Assembly: GCF_947172395.1 (NCBI RefSeq)
Contig: NC_069098.1
Location: forward strand, 1,791,001-1,855,000
Source of the DNA: Bicyclus anynana
Taxonomy: Eukaryota; Arthropoda; Insecta; Lepidoptera; Nymphalidae
Reading direction: 5' to 3'
Length of the DNA: 64,000 bases
Positions 53,722 to 64,000 of this stretch are shown piece after piece. Both the position numbers and the translations under genes were made by a program. Within the stretch, counting starts at the first letter, position 1, and each line of letters starts with the position of its first letter. The notes below the pieces were generated by a model, which worked only from the letters and a program-made list of their open reading frames with translations, had not been told where the DNA came from and did not search any database.

Positions 53722-53920
53722 GCCTGTAGCCATGAGGTACGTAGATTGTCTTTCTACAAACGCTAACGCTTCTAAAACTAACAAAATGTATGGGTATGAC
53801 AGATCCGATCGACAACTTAATCACGTGACCAGTCGATAGTGAATTTCATTCCCGTATTTTTTTTGTTTCGAAGCGTTAGCGTTTGTAGAAAGAAAATCGA
53901 CGTGCCACATGGCTACAGGC
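53722..53920. mobile_element. MITE with about 55-bp inverted ends
   Basis: The left end GCCTGTAGCCATGAGGTACG, with CTTTCTACAAACGCTAACGC, mirrors the right end, whose complement reads GCCTGTAGCCATGTGGCACG and CTTTCTACAAACGCTAACGC. No coding frame. Confidence 0.82.
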
Positions 53921-54325
53921 TGTAAAATACCACATCAATATTAACTATGTCAGATAGGTAAAGAGTCAAAAGTTGACTCTTTTACAAGATCGATCTGAGA
54001 TAAGATAAATCGAAGCCCCGAATGTTGTAAAGGGCACAACATCTCGAAGGTAGAATCAGGGGGAGTCAATATGGTTAAAATTTCCATATCTTACGCTGAC
54101 ATTTTATCATCGTTTTGTGGCAATTTTATGGCTGACAATTTCTTGATCGTGCGAAACTAACCATTTGGCCCTTCCAAATTGTTGTCTGATGCAAAATTTT
54201 ATAAGCAATTTACATTTTTGAGATTATCTTGCCTTATAAGGTTCCTTTTTTGTCGTTTATTCAGTTTCTCCTTTAACATTTGCAAGCAATATTTAGTTTA
54301 TTTATGTAAATAGATAAAATAAACT
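53921..54325. other. Unrecognised non-coding DNA
   Basis: Nothing identified. Confidence 0.4.
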
Positions 54326-54625
54326 GAGACGTCACAGCCCAGTGGATTTGACCTGTGCCTTCGATTCGGAGGGCGTAGGTTCGAATCCGGTCCGGGGCAT
54401 GCAACTTCAACCTTTCAGTTATGTGCATTTTAAGAAAATAAATAACACTTGTCTCAAACGGTGAAGGAAACCTGCATACCTGAGAGTTTTCTTATTCTCT
54501 ACGTGTGTGAAGTCTGCCAATCCGCATTGGGCCAGTGTGGTGGACTAAGGCCTAATTCCTCTTATTCTGAGAGAAGACACGTGCTCAAGTAAGCCAAATA
54601 AGGGTTGATAATGATGAGATAAAAC
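54326..54625 (+). mobile_element. SINE-B, near full length
   Basis: GACGTCACAGCCCAGTGGAT, B box GGTTCGAATCC, GGTCCGGGGCATGCAAC, CAAACGGTGAAGGAAACCTG, CAATCCGCATTGGGCCAGTG and GGGTTGATAATGATGAGA. Confidence 0.92.
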
Positions 54626-54837
54626 TATATTACCTTTTACAGACTTTTTTATTCGATGAAAAGTTAGATATGATTGCGATCTCATCTCAATGACCGTTGC
54701 AGTCTTTGATGAGAGCGGACTTATTTGGAAGAGCCAAAAATTTATCCCATCCATATCTCTGAAGGTTTCTACGTGGTATTGTAACGGATCGCTAAATAAA
54801 TTGACGGTACTTTTTTGTCGTTAAGGATATATCTTTA
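54626..54837 (-). other. Possibly a very old SINE-A remnant
   Basis: The order GATCTCATCTCAATG, GGTTTCTACGTGGTATTGTA and ACGGATCGCTAAATAAATTG follows the reversed SINE-A loosely. Low certainty. Confidence 0.25.
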
Positions 54838-55230
54838 TCATTATCATCATATATCAGCCGATGGACTCCACAGCAGGACTTTTGTAGGGACTTCCTTAAA
54901 CATCACGATCCTGAGCCGCTTGCATCCGACTTGCTAGGTATTGTCAGTCCAAATCCGACTGGTCAGAGGTCGACCAATACTGCGCTTTCTAGTGAGGGGT
55001 CTGTGGAATGGCGTCCCAACGTCCAACGTCTTCGAACTATGTGCCCCGTCCATTGTTACTTCAGCTTGGCTCTTCTGCGGATCTCTTCATTTCTAATTCG
55101 ATCACGCAGAGATACTCCGAGTATAGCTCATTTCATCGCCCGCTGTGTGACTCTGGACCTTCTTATGAGACCCATAGTTAGCGACCTAGTCTCGAAACCA
55201 TAGGTCACTGGCAACACTCACTGTTCGAAG
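54838..55230 (-). mobile_element. RTE-like LINE, C-terminal fragment, broken frame
   Basis: On the - strand the translation includes YGFETRS-like, LIRRSRVTQRA, LGVSLRDRIRNEEIRRRA and VRRRWTL, the pattern of the ORF end of RTE-type endonuclease/reverse transcriptase elements. It ends in the CCATCGGCTGATATATGATG 3' tail. Stops and frameshifts show it is dead. Family recognition is from general knowledge, not a search. Confidence 0.7.
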
Positions 55231-55334
55231 ACTTTTGTCTTCAAGCACTGAGGAATTTCGGACATAAAGATATCACGAAATTTTTCGAATGCGGCCCAGC
55301 CGAGTTGGATTCGGCGGTTCACCTCTTTCTCGTT
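55231..55334. other. Flank of the RTE fragment
   Basis: Nothing further recognised. Confidence 0.35.
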
Positions 55335-55445
55335 TTTAAATGGTAATTATTCCTACTACCAGAATAGACCTGAGCTTATTTATGAAAATCGAACCCAGGT
55401 CCTCTTTGTTGGGAACCACATCACTATCTGCGTCGGATAGGTCGT
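55335..55445 (-). mobile_element. Decayed SINE head
   Basis: AATCGAACCCAGGTCCTCTT (reversed B box) with ACCAGAATAGACCTGAGCTT, resembling 32068-32212. Confidence 0.45.
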
Positions 55446-55887
55446 TGAACCTGTCAGTGAATTTGTCCCTTAATTTTTGATTTACGAACATCAGTTCCTA
55501 TGTTTCCTTTGTATTGTGGGCGAAGGAAACAAGACATGAAATGTTTCACAATTTCACTATCTGTCAACGAATGCCTACGCGTACTTCAGTCATATTTTAT
55601 ATAAAAAAACAACCTAAATTAAACCTTATTGTTAAGACAATAAACACTGTAACTGTTGTTGAATTAATACTTATGTTAAGGAATAAACAAATGTATTCAA
55701 TTCAGTGTGCTTATCAACTTACGGCCTTATTAGCTTGAGAATAGAAGCTAAAAGAAGTGAATGAATATATTTGTTGTATCTAGTTGAGAGTCACGTAGAG
55801 TTGCCGATAAGAACAAAGACAAACGGCATCCTTCGGGGAAGAATAGTGTTCTAAAAAAACTATTCGCATTATAGCTCTCTAATGCTA
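55446..55887. other. Unrecognised non-coding DNA
   Basis: Nothing identified. Confidence 0.4.
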
Positions 55888-56272
55888 TAAATACAATTAG
55901 AAATCGGGTTAAATTACGAGTTAGATAGTCGGTTAGTTTAAACAATACTACGAGATTGTTTAAACTATCCGAAACTATCACACTCAAAAGTTTGTGTGTA
56001 CGTGTGAAAGTGTGTAAGTGTGTCAGTATGTTTGTTCCTCTTTTACGCTGCGGCTACTGAAGCGATTTGGCTGAAATTTGGAATGGAAATAAATTTTACT
56101 CTGGATTAACACATAGGTTACTTTTCATTCCGGAAAATCCATGGTTCCCGCGGGATTTGTAAAAAACGGAACTCCACGAGGACGAAGTCGAGGGCGTCCG
56201 CTAAATACAATTAGAAATCGGAAATAAATTACGAGTTAGATACTCGTAGTATTGTCTAAACTATCCGAAATA
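55888..56272. repeat. Direct repeat flanking a Helitron
   Basis: TAAATACAATTAGAAATCGG and ATTACGAGTTAGATA, then AACTATCCGAAA, occur at 55888-55977 and again at 56202-56270. The left copy contains a TTTAAACAAT/ATTGTTTAAA hairpin, half of which is missing in the right copy. Confidence 0.78.
55979..56203 (+). mobile_element. Non-autonomous Helitron (type A)
   Basis: It starts A|TCACACTCAAAAGTTTGTGT, has GCTGCGGCTACTGAAGCGAT, TCTGGATTAACACATAGGTT and AATCCATGGTTCCCGCGGGA, and ends GAGGACGAAGTCGAGGGCGT, CCGCTA, where the usual terminal CTAG is altered. Confidence 0.8.
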
Positions 56273-56324
56273 CTAAGTAATAATTACTGACTTGATGGGC
56301 GAAAGATCAATAAATCTATAAATA

Positions 56325-56530
56325 AAACCAGCAGGCGCCACGCGGTTTCACCCATTTAGTTCCGATTCTCATAAGAATACGGAGATAAAGCAGCTTATAA
56401 CACTCACAAAATACGAAACTTTCTATTGATAAAAAATCCACAATCGATTTGGTAGATCCAGAGATAACCCCTTCACAGAAACACAAAGTCACAAACTCTA
56501 CCTCTTTATTGTCTTAGTAAATATAGAGAC
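56325..56530 (-). mobile_element. Helitron variant, degenerate
   Basis: + strand: CCAGCAGGCGCCACGCGGTT, TAGTTCCGATTCTCATAAGA, GAAACTTTCTATTGAT and TAGATCCAGAGATAACCCCT, then CTCTACCTCTTTATTGTC near the 5' end of the element. Confidence 0.55.
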
Positions 56531-58295
56531 AGAATATTCAAAACATCCAGAATTCCAAAATCTGCATGTTTTTCTGTGTTCGAAACCGTGAAAAAAATGC
56601 GGTCCTCAAAATATGCACACTCAGTTCTTTAGAGCGCCTGGTCTAACAAGCACTTTTGGAACACCAGGTAATGTCAAATAACTGTCGTAGACCAACAGTT
56701 TGCCGTGGTCGTGGTCATAAATCTGCGTGTATATTTTCGACCACGGCCAAGATAAGGTCAGATAATAATATTTTAGTTGCTTAAAATATGGGAACACGCC
56801 AATGACTACGAGTAGTCATTAACCATGGTCGTAAAATCTACGTTTGTACGCTAGGTCTTTCAAAGTCTTTCCGTGGTGAAGTGTTCTGTTCCATTTTCAA
56901 AAGTAACATTTCGCAAAGTAAATTCGGTGTTGACGTGCATCCTGCATCCGCGATTGTGATTGTATTTATACTTTTTTAGTTTAATTAATTTATCTGCAAT
57001 GTAGGCCAAGGTTTGCGATGGACGTAAAAGCGTCGCCAAGAGCCGCGAGCCCGCATAATTTCCGTGTATTCTTTGTAAATTTAGTGGCGGATTTGCAATT
57101 CCGATCGTCGCCTCCCGGGAGACCGTGACTTAGGGTTGCCACCTTTTCATGTGTAAAACTCTTTAAATTTATTTCCATCGGACGGTCACAATGGAAACTG
57201 CGGTGCTAATCCTCTTTCCTTATACAACTTTTGGATTTTGCCGAAGAGGGGGTAGTTTCTTATGCAACCACCCCCTCTACGACGTAGACGCTACTGAAAT
57301 CGAAGGTATTTGGATCAAAGGCAGTGGGAGAAAAAGGGTAAATTATTTCACTATATTTCACTGACGCCATTAGGCATTTGAGACCGCATGTTACCAGTTA
57401 AGATACACCATTCAGTATAAATGTGGGCTAGAGAGCGGGATTACCCCAGTAATCAACAGTAAGCGGAATATGAGTTGTTAATGATTCTTAGGGTTAAGCT
57501 TATGGTTTTAATTATTTATGATAAAATAATTTATAGTTGATAATGATAATGACCGGGACTGACGCTTTGATGTTCCCTCGAAGACAGGTCTTAATACTGC
57601 CAACTTACTACCTTATAGGCTATATATATCATCCTAATATATACCCAAGTTTAATATTGTATAGGCCAAACCAGAACTTGAACCGAGGTCCTCAATCGAA
57701 AACGAACAGTATGTTTTTCCTGGATGAAAATTTAGTAACCCTTATTGTACGAGTATATTATAGTATGTAACCCTGACTAGGTGTTACTATTTATCAAAAT
57801 CAGTTGAAAGTAAGAATTAAACAAAAAAAGTTACTTTTGTATTGATAATAACTATATTAATATTAGTATGGACAGGTGGCAACCCTGCCGTGATGCTCTC
57901 ACAAATTGAGAGCCATTCTGATTCGTTAAATCTTAAATATATTTGTACTTATCTTTTTTAAGCGTTTGATGGTATCCATTTCTTTTTTTGTCCAATAAGT
58001 ATATATTTATCCAATTTCCCAGATGGTTTTGGGCTACATCTTTATCGACCACTATTAGATAGACACCAGCAATTTATACTAAGCTAACTCATAACTTTAA
58101 ATAGTTTTAGAAAATAAAAAACACGTTTTTAGCACGCACTAAAGCCAATGGGGGAGGGGGCGGGCATATTGGATTTGTCATGACGTTTCTTAGCTAGTCA
58201 TGTATTGTCATCAAACCTCAAAGCGTGTGCAAAGTTTCATCCTAATAGAGGGCCGGGAAGTGGGTCAAATTAAGATTTGATTTTCTTATATACAT
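56531..58295. other. Unrecognised non-coding DNA
   Basis: AGAGGGGG and CCCCCTCT form a short hairpin near 57245-57279. 57540-57700 may hold a decayed SINE head (AACTTGAACCGAGGTCCTCA). No gene. Confidence 0.35.
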
Positions 58296-58735
58296 AGTTA
58301 CTCTCTCTCTAGTCGGTCCCTCATGACTGAGGATCGTGACCACCTTGGCGAGCCATAAATCCAGTTGATTGTTCCACCACCCAGTGGAACAACCAACTGG
58401 AAGAGGCCTCATAAGCCTTGGGTTTTAAATACACCCAAAAAGAGTGGTGCAGAAGGCAAAGCGGAAACCTCTGCACTATTTTCCTAAGAAAATCATCAAT
58501 GGAAACAACAAGAAAGAGTTATGTTTTGTCATCCATGCCATCCGGCTAACGCCTGGCGCCATCACTCCGGGAATGGTGGTGTGAAATGTGCTACCGGCCT
58601 TGCCAGCGCGTTTCACCAGACGACGCCGCAAGAAACTCACAACACTGGTGTAACAACAGCTACAACACCGACAGCAAATCATGTACACTCCATCGGAACT
58701 TGGAATGTCCGAGCTGATTCAAAACATTAAAAAAA
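58296..58735 (+). mobile_element. Possible LINE 5' region (endonuclease start)
   Basis: A GC-richer block with CGGTCCCTCATGACTGAGGA. A frame ending near 58730 reads ...VHSIGTWNVRADSKH; IGTWNVR is the characteristic opening of non-LTR (RTE-type) endonuclease domains. The element is cut off just after. It could be the 5' part of the family whose 3' end is at 54838. This is inference from a short motif. Confidence 0.5.
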
Positions 58736-58993
58736 CTAGGCAATATTAGGTGTTAATAAGTCTACCGGGGGTCAGGTTATACAAAAATACAAATAAACTG
58801 CTACAATATAAAATATTGGGGAGGTGTATTTGTACTTAAAACCTGTATGTAAGACGAGAATTCATCTCTAACAGCCTAATATCATACTATAGATAGCAGT
58901 GGCGAAGGATGGAATTTAGATGAATGTTAGCCGTCCCAAAGAAAAGGTAATTCATACAGCGTGATACAAAATCCGGTCTCTCATATATTTAAA
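58736..58993. other. Unrecognised non-coding DNA
   Basis: Nothing identified. Confidence 0.4.
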
Positions 58994-59164
58994 CTAGCAG
59001 ACGCCCGCGACCCATCCATTATTCCGGGATGGAAAGTAGCTTAAATGTGTTAATCCAGAGTAAAATCTATTTCCATTCCACAGCCAAATCGCTTCAGTAG
59101 CCGCAGCGTAAAAGAGGAACAAACATACTTACACACAAACTTTCGCTTTATAATATTAGTGTGA
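58994..59164 (-). mobile_element. Non-autonomous Helitron (type A)
   Basis: + strand: CTAGCAGACGCCCGCGACCC, AATCCAGAGTAAAATCTATT, CAGTAGCCGCAGCGTAAAAG, ending CTTTATAATATTAGTGTGA before T. Confidence 0.82.
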
Positions 59165-59384
59165 TGGTGTGATACATGCATGGATTTTTAAAGGTAACCC
59201 GGCGGAAATCAGCTTGCGTGAACTCTTCGCCGCTGATAGATTGTGATTAATTAAAACTCATTTTGTCCAGATATACAGACATCATTGCGGCATAGATCTC
59301 TATCTAAAATGAAAGCAAAAGATTATTTATCACGGAATCTCAAAAATTGCTTGACGTACAAAGTTGAAAATTGCCACGGAGGTA

Positions 59385-59473
59385 GTTTATAATTAGTAGG
59401 CACTAAGAACGGATTTTGCGAGAAGAGCAGATTAGAAGAGGTGGGCGGACGAAGTCACAGGCGTCCGCCAGTT
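59385..59473 (+). mobile_element. Helitron 3' end variant, second copy
   Basis: CTAAGAACGGATTTTGCGAG, AGAGCAGATTAGAAGAGG, then GCGGACGAAGTCACAGGCGT and CCGCCAG. Parallel to 12028-12112. Confidence 0.5.
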
Positions 59474-61434
59474 CATTGTATTAGGGGAAGATAATATAAG
59501 CCCCTCACGTGTCGGGATTTATTATTCCATCACCGGCAATTACCGATCAGCAAAGCGTTAAAAGAAATAATGCCATATAATCGCCAAGTCAGCCATACAC
59601 CAGAATTGCCGATATTAGGGTCGTTTCATCCGCTCGTCGGCTAATCAAGCCTTTCTGTTGGAAGACGTAATCAGTGGAAAATTCTATATTGAATTAGAGA
59701 TTTTCGGGGATCCAAAATGTACAAGAATCTTTCAAAAATGAATTTCACAAATCAGCGATTATGTTTTATTATTTTTTCATAATTTCGTTTTCTGTCCGTC
59801 CGTCCGTCCGCGGTGTAGCGCTGAGACTAATATTATTTTAGAGACTAATATTATCACGAGAAAGCCGTAATTTAGTACGAGAATAAACATAAAAAAATGT
59901 GAAAGTCGTAAAATATTTTTTTAGATTATTAATGTCTATTGTTTAGGTTACCTGGAAGAGATCACTAATAGTGATCGACTTTTGCTAAATTAAATTGATG
60001 TGTTCTTTCGTTATTTTCTTTTTTGTGCAATAAAGTTATTATAAATAAATAAATATTTTTTTTTATGGTACATGTAAAGCGGGAATGATTTTTTTTACTC
60101 GTTTATTTCATAGTATTGTATATCGTTGAATAGGTATTTGAAAGAAAATTATTTTTTGTTAGAGTCAAGTGTCCTTTCACCAGAGTAGAATATATAATGA
60201 AACTACAAGAAAAACTATTATAGCTAAGTAGCATTTGCTATTTAAAGAGTAAAAGTCGACCAACTTGAAAAACATAATTGGAAATCAAGAAAGGCATGCC
60301 GTTGTTGATTAAAAAGATAAAGTTGTCACTAACATAACTCAGAGGTGCTCAGAGTCTGATAAAAGAAAGATGAAATTTGTTTTGTGTATGTATAATAATT
60401 ACGTCTACAAAGAGGTAAAAAGAAAAATTTAAAGAAAAAAATGTGGGTGGGTTAACCCTGCTCGGCAGGGTGTGTGGGTTTCGCAATCGGCATTTTGTGC
60501 ATTACAAAGGGATTAAAGAGCTAACTTAATTACACTACAGAACTCTACACAGCGCGTGCCCCGACACGCACTTCGCCGGTTTTATTTATATCACTTATCA
60601 CACAGCCTTCTCTTATAAGAGATAAAGGTATAAGATAAAGATATCACGCCGCTTCAGAATTTGTAGGACTTGTTGATGAATAATTCTAAAATGCTATTTA
60701 GAAGATATTAATTAAATTTAATTGTTCTAAACTTATTAGTCAAATTTATTTTTATCGATTTAGGAATAAGTTACTTAATTAAATTTATTATATATTAGGC
60801 GCAAAAACTAGCAATATATACCTTCCCTCATTTTCAATTTGTTTGTTGATAAATATTGCACTGCGACTTTGGCTTTTATATAGAATTACATTAAACTATC
60901 CGATTGTAATGGTAATAGCCGGGTCCTACTGCCTAACGTTATCTCCATGGCAAAGAGGTGTAACCACCACCAGCTTTCCTACTAAAAACTACTTAGAAAA
61001 AAAAAAAAAACTCAGTGTTTCACAGCTCAACCCAAGTCTAATGAACCAAAGCTAAATAGGCTAACCACTGGACCAAAGAGGTAGTAATAGACACGTATAC
61101 AATTTCGCATTTTGCTACAACTTTAGTATGCGATAAAATATATAGAACTGAACACAACTTGAAAATGTTGTCAATACGGGTTGATTCAGCATCGCCTTGG
61201 ATTGAGAACAGGCCGCGTATTCGGCAGGCATCCTAAACAAACTGTCGCTTAAACTGGACAAGGTAAATAGAGTAGAGGTTGGAAATGGAATCGCAAATCA
61301 GAAACGGATTTATGATTTCAATTTTAAAATAAACCAGGAGTTTTAGTGGGTAATAGTTTCCAGTAAGGCTTTTTGGTAGATTCTTGTTCGTACCTTTCGT
61401 CGTCATACTATGTGAATGACACAGAGTAAAGTAT
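59474..61434. other. Mostly unique non-coding DNA
   Basis: 59500-59665 is balanced unique sequence (ACGTGTCGGGATTTATTATT, GGGTCGTTTCATCCGCTCGT). 59990-60056 resembles a LINE-type A-rich tail (TGTGCAATAAAGTTATTATA). 60465-60590 is CpG-richer with GCGTGCCCCGACACGC. No gene. Confidence 0.35.
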
Positions 61435-61655
61435 TAAATATCACGTGTCTCAAACGGTGAAGGAAAACATCGTGAGGAAACCTGCATACCAGAGAATTTC
61501 CTTAATTCTCTGCGTGTGTGAAGTCCGCCAATCCGCATTGGGCCAGCGTGGTGGACTATTGGCCTAACCTCTCTCATTTTGACAAGAGACTTGAGCTCAG
61601 CAGTGAGCCGAATATGGGTTGATAATGATGATGATGGATGATGATGATGATAAAG
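61435..61655 (+). mobile_element. SINE-B, 5' truncated
   Basis: AATATCACGTGTCTCAAACG, AACATCGTGAGGAAACCTGC, CAATCCGCATTGGGCCAGCG, GGGTTGATAATGATGATGAT and an extended GATGATGATGATGA tail. Confidence 0.92.
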
Positions 61656-61724
61656 TAGTAACTTAACATTTTAAATCACAAAAAAAGTTACTGATAGTAC
61701 TATTTTTATTTTTGTTATTCAATG

Positions 61725-61882
61725 ACAAGACACTTAACTGCAAACTCACCTTGTTGACATAAATGAGAGACTTATTTTCCAAATTTTTACCAATAGCCCA
61801 GTTTCTAAGCGGCATGGTAAATCGCTTGGTGGCACATCTTTTCTGGCAGTGTGATAACTAGCCACGGCCGATGCCTGCCTGA
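61725..61882 (-). mobile_element. Decayed SINE-A
   Basis: + strand: GACAAGACACTTAACTGCAA, AAATCGCTTGGTGGCACATC and GATAACTAGCCACGGCCGAT. Same order as reversed SINE-A, head missing. Confidence 0.6.
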
Positions 61883-62173
61883 AAATACTTTCCACCACTA
61901 AAATCCACAATCCAAAATTATAAAGAAATGTAAATAATTATTAATCTTAAAACAAAATTGAAATAATCTTAGAAAGAAGCGATTCCCTTAGCAAATTAAA
62001 TGTTGTCTGAGAGGTATGGAAATAACACTTTTGAAAGGTTTTTCTGTAGCCAGAATAAAGTAAACAGAAAATTAAGTGCTCTGGAGTCTCACAGGGGATT
62101 TGCTAAGACTCTACGGCCATACTTATTTCATACTAGTGTTGAAGCTATTTACAACTACTGCTTTATGATTTTA
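61883..62173. other. Unrecognised non-coding DNA
   Basis: The 82-codon frame from 62000 runs into the adjacent Helitron and is not supported as a gene. Confidence 0.4.
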
Positions 62174-62381
62174 CTAGCTGACTCCGCGCGGTTTCACCCG
62201 CGTGGTTCCCGTTCCCGTAGGAATACAGGGATAATATATAGCCTATAGCCTTTCTCGATACATGGGCTATCTAACACTGAAAGAATTTTTCAAATCGGAC
62301 CAATAGTTCCTGAGAATAGCGCGTTCAATCAAACAAACAAATAAACAAACAAACTCTTCAGCTTTATAATATTAGTATAGA
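62174..62381 (-). mobile_element. Non-autonomous Helitron (type B), complete
   Basis: + strand: CTAGCTGACTCCGCGCGGTT, CACCCGCGTGGTTCCCGTTC, AATATATAGCCTATAGCCTT, ATAGCGCGTTCAATCAAACA and CAGCTTTATAATATTAGTAT, ending AGA before T. Confidence 0.9.
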
Positions 62382-62888
62382 TTAGCTAGCCTTATCAATA
62401 CTTCTGAGACAACTCAAAACATTGTCTCATAATAAGAGATGACATTTAATATTCACTACAGGCCTCGGTTTATAGAAAAAGGGACTTGTTACTTATGGTC
62501 AAGTCAATCCAATCTCGGACCAAGGCGCGTTTGGTTGCGTCATAATTTTAATTTTAAGTTTTCGATGAATTACTATCACCAATATATAATAATATTATAC
62601 ATATAATGGTGATAATAATTCGTCATCGAAAGTGCTTGTAAATTAGGCTTAATTGAAATAAATGAATTTAAACTTTGACTTTGATTTACCCACGATTGCT
62701 ATTTTTGACTTTATTACGTTTAATAACTGACGTTAACGATACCTATTAGCCAATACCAATAGATTAAAGTTTTCTTAGAGGCACTGGGGTGTAACACTAC
62801 TAAAGTTTTTCACTCTGAACTGCAACTAAAAATTTTTTGGAGGATAAAAATAAATATTTCTATCCCGGACTATAGTCTGGTAAGTTCG
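62382..62888. other. Non-coding DNA with a LINE-type tail
   Basis: 62625-62686 (GTGCTTGTAAATTAGGCTTA, ATTGAAATAAATGAATTTAA, ACTTTGACTTTGA) matches 16725-16782. Confidence 0.5.
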
Positions 62889-63025
62889 TTGATGACACTC
62901 CCATGATATGCGGGCGACGAGGGGAAAGACTGCGCGGGTGTGAAATCGTGCATGCGGGGAAGTCATCAGTCTTCGGTTTTTCATTCATCGCTACACGCCC
63001 CTCGGCGTTTAGTTGCAGTAGTAGT
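62868..63025. other. CpG-rich unique block
   Basis: It starts at a CCCGGACTATAGTCTGG near-palindrome, then GATATGCGGGCGACGAGGGG, TGCGCGGGTGTGAAATCGTG and TCGCTACACGCCCCTCGGCG, ending with a GTAGTAGTAG-like patch. Sharply bounded by AT-rich DNA. No frame, and it may be a further repeat type. Confidence 0.4.
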
Positions 63026-63141
63026 AGCCATAGAAAATTGTGAATTTTCAGTATTTTTTTTGCAAAACAATTTATTTTAATAATGAAGAGAAAATATTTG
63101 ATTGTTTGTTTGTTAACATTGAATAGGTTTTGAAACTACTA

Positions 63142-63440
63142 TGACGGCCGCGTGGCGCAGTAGGTAGTGACCCTGCTTTCTGCATACACGGCCGTGGCTT
63201 CGATTCCCACAATTGGAAAATATTTGTATGATGAGCATGAATGTTTTCCAGTGTCTGTGTGTATTTATACTATAAATATAAAATATATATAAGTATTTAT
63301 ATGTAGTATATAATTGTATATTAATATTATAATATCAACTATCTTAGCACCCATAACACAAGCTACTCTGTATGCTTACTTTGGGGCTAGATAGAGATGT
63401 GTATTGTTTAAGTATATTTAATTTTTTTTAAAATAAAAAA
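63142..63440 (+). mobile_element. SINE-C (third tRNA-headed family)
   Basis: Head ACGGCCGCGTGGCGCAGTAG (A box), CTTTCTGCATACACGGCCGT and GCTTCGATTCCCAC (B box). The body has AAGTATTTATATGTAGTATA and GCTTACTTTGGGGCTAGATA, ending in a T/A-rich tail. The head differs from SINE-A and SINE-B. Confidence 0.78.
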
Positions 63441-63562
63441 AAAAAACTACTGCAACTATTTTAAAATTTTATTTATTTCTCTGATGAACATAGGCTAAGT
63501 ATATTTTATCCCCGTGTTCCCACGGAAACTATTCGTTTGAAAGCACGTGGCGTCTGCTACTA
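63441..63562 (+). mobile_element. Helitron fragment (type B-like), 3' part
   Basis: CATAGGCTAAGTATATTTTA, TCCCCGTGTTCCCACGGAAA and AAGCACGTGGCGTCTGCTA resemble the 3' half, without the 5' end. Confidence 0.55.
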
Positions 63563-63609
63563 TAAAATAAGAATTAAAATTCTAAATTTTAGAATATATT
63601 CGTGTCTAC

Positions 63610-63727
63610 ATAATATCAGAAATTGCTGGGCGAGCAGAATTTGAACTCGATTTCTCGAGTTTGAATTCTGTTGTATGGAAATCGTGATCGCAGCCTGATA
63701 GGCGACACCAATTCAGCCACGGTTCAC
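63610..63727 (-). other. tRNA-like head, possible SINE
   Basis: - strand: AACCGTGGCTGAATTGGTGT (A-box-like) and GAGTTCAAATTCTGC (B-box-like). It also holds a CTCGA...TCGAG inverted patch. Spacing is too long for a tRNA gene. Confidence 0.35.
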
Positions 63728-63859
63728 CTACCTTTGGAGTCAAACGTAGGTATGATACATTCAAATTCATTTACTGTTTTAATAGTTAGGAAATTTTTTA
63801 TGTTTTATTAAATTATGCTTCACATATTAATATATTTTAATAAATAAATAAATCTTTTT

Positions 63860-64000
63860 GACGGTCTCCGTGGTGCAGTGGTTTGTGTGGTGGATTTATA
63901 AGACGGAGGTCCTGGGGCTGTGCCGATTTTGGTTTTCATTAATAGGTCCAGGTCTGGCTGGTAGCCATGGCTAGTTACCAAAGACGTACCACCAAGCGAT
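63860..64000 (+). mobile_element. SINE-A, cut by the window edge
   Basis: GACGGTCTCCGTGGTGCAGT, AAGACGGAGGTCCTGG, TAATAGGTCCAGGTCTGGCT and AAAGACGTACCACCAAGCGA. The B-box section is deleted, and the element continues past 64000. Confidence 0.88.

Noticed and set aside
62000..62248. 82-codon frame
   Set aside because: Its end lies inside a Helitron and the rest shows no domain.

Overview
The window looks like nuclear DNA from a moth or butterfly (Lepidoptera). It is AT-rich with short intron-like signals. It is dense in tRNA-headed SINEs, short non-autonomous Helitrons (A|TC start, hairpin plus CTAG end before T), fold-back DNA elements and RTE-like LINE fragments. This assignment is inference from the repeat types; no species-level marker was found. 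No bacterial genes, rRNA, genuine tRNA genes or CRISPR arrays are visible.

The only strongly supported protein-coding locus lies at about 3.1-9.4 kb on the + strand. A splice acceptor just before 3135 opens a coding exon whose ATG at 3156 gives a clear signal peptide. Read straight through, this exon encodes a complete 629-residue secreted or membrane-associated protein ending at 5045, with AATAAA at 5435. A second long reading frame (6613-9355) has no ATG of its own, begins right after a strong acceptor, and ends in a stop. A good donor at 3307/3308 inside the first frame has exactly the phase needed to join it to 6613. The simplest model is one gene with two outcomes that share the first 51 residues (signal peptide plus a short linker): a short form by read-through and early polyadenylation (629 aa), and a long form by splicing (about 964 aa). 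I recognise no named family for either; both are low-complexity extracellular-type proteins with one strongly hydrophobic segment.

From 9.4 to 64 kb I find no convincing conventional gene. One weak candidate for a small secreted peptide (81 aa) is on the - strand at 23588-23833. The rest is intergenic or intronic DNA. It holds two major SINE families (A: head GGCCTCCGTGGCGCAGTGG, more than ten copies; B: head GATAGCCCAGTGG with a GATGATGA tail, about fifteen copies), a third SINE, about twenty Helitron copies or ends, a hAT-like element with its 8-bp target duplication, a piggyBac-like element, several fold-back MITEs, LINE 3' ends and an RTE C-terminal fragment. Between them are stretches of unique sequence, some with a mixed base composition that could be conserved regulatory DNA.

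The main points for follow-up are the shared-signal-peptide gene with alternative bodies, the three-level nested insertion at 43.5-44.1 kb, three 22-bp palindromes spaced exactly 43 bp apart in the piggyBac-like element at 39.4 kb, the Helitron with 187-bp internal tandem repeats at 18.5-19.3 kb, and the similar tail sequences of SINE-B and the RTE LINE.
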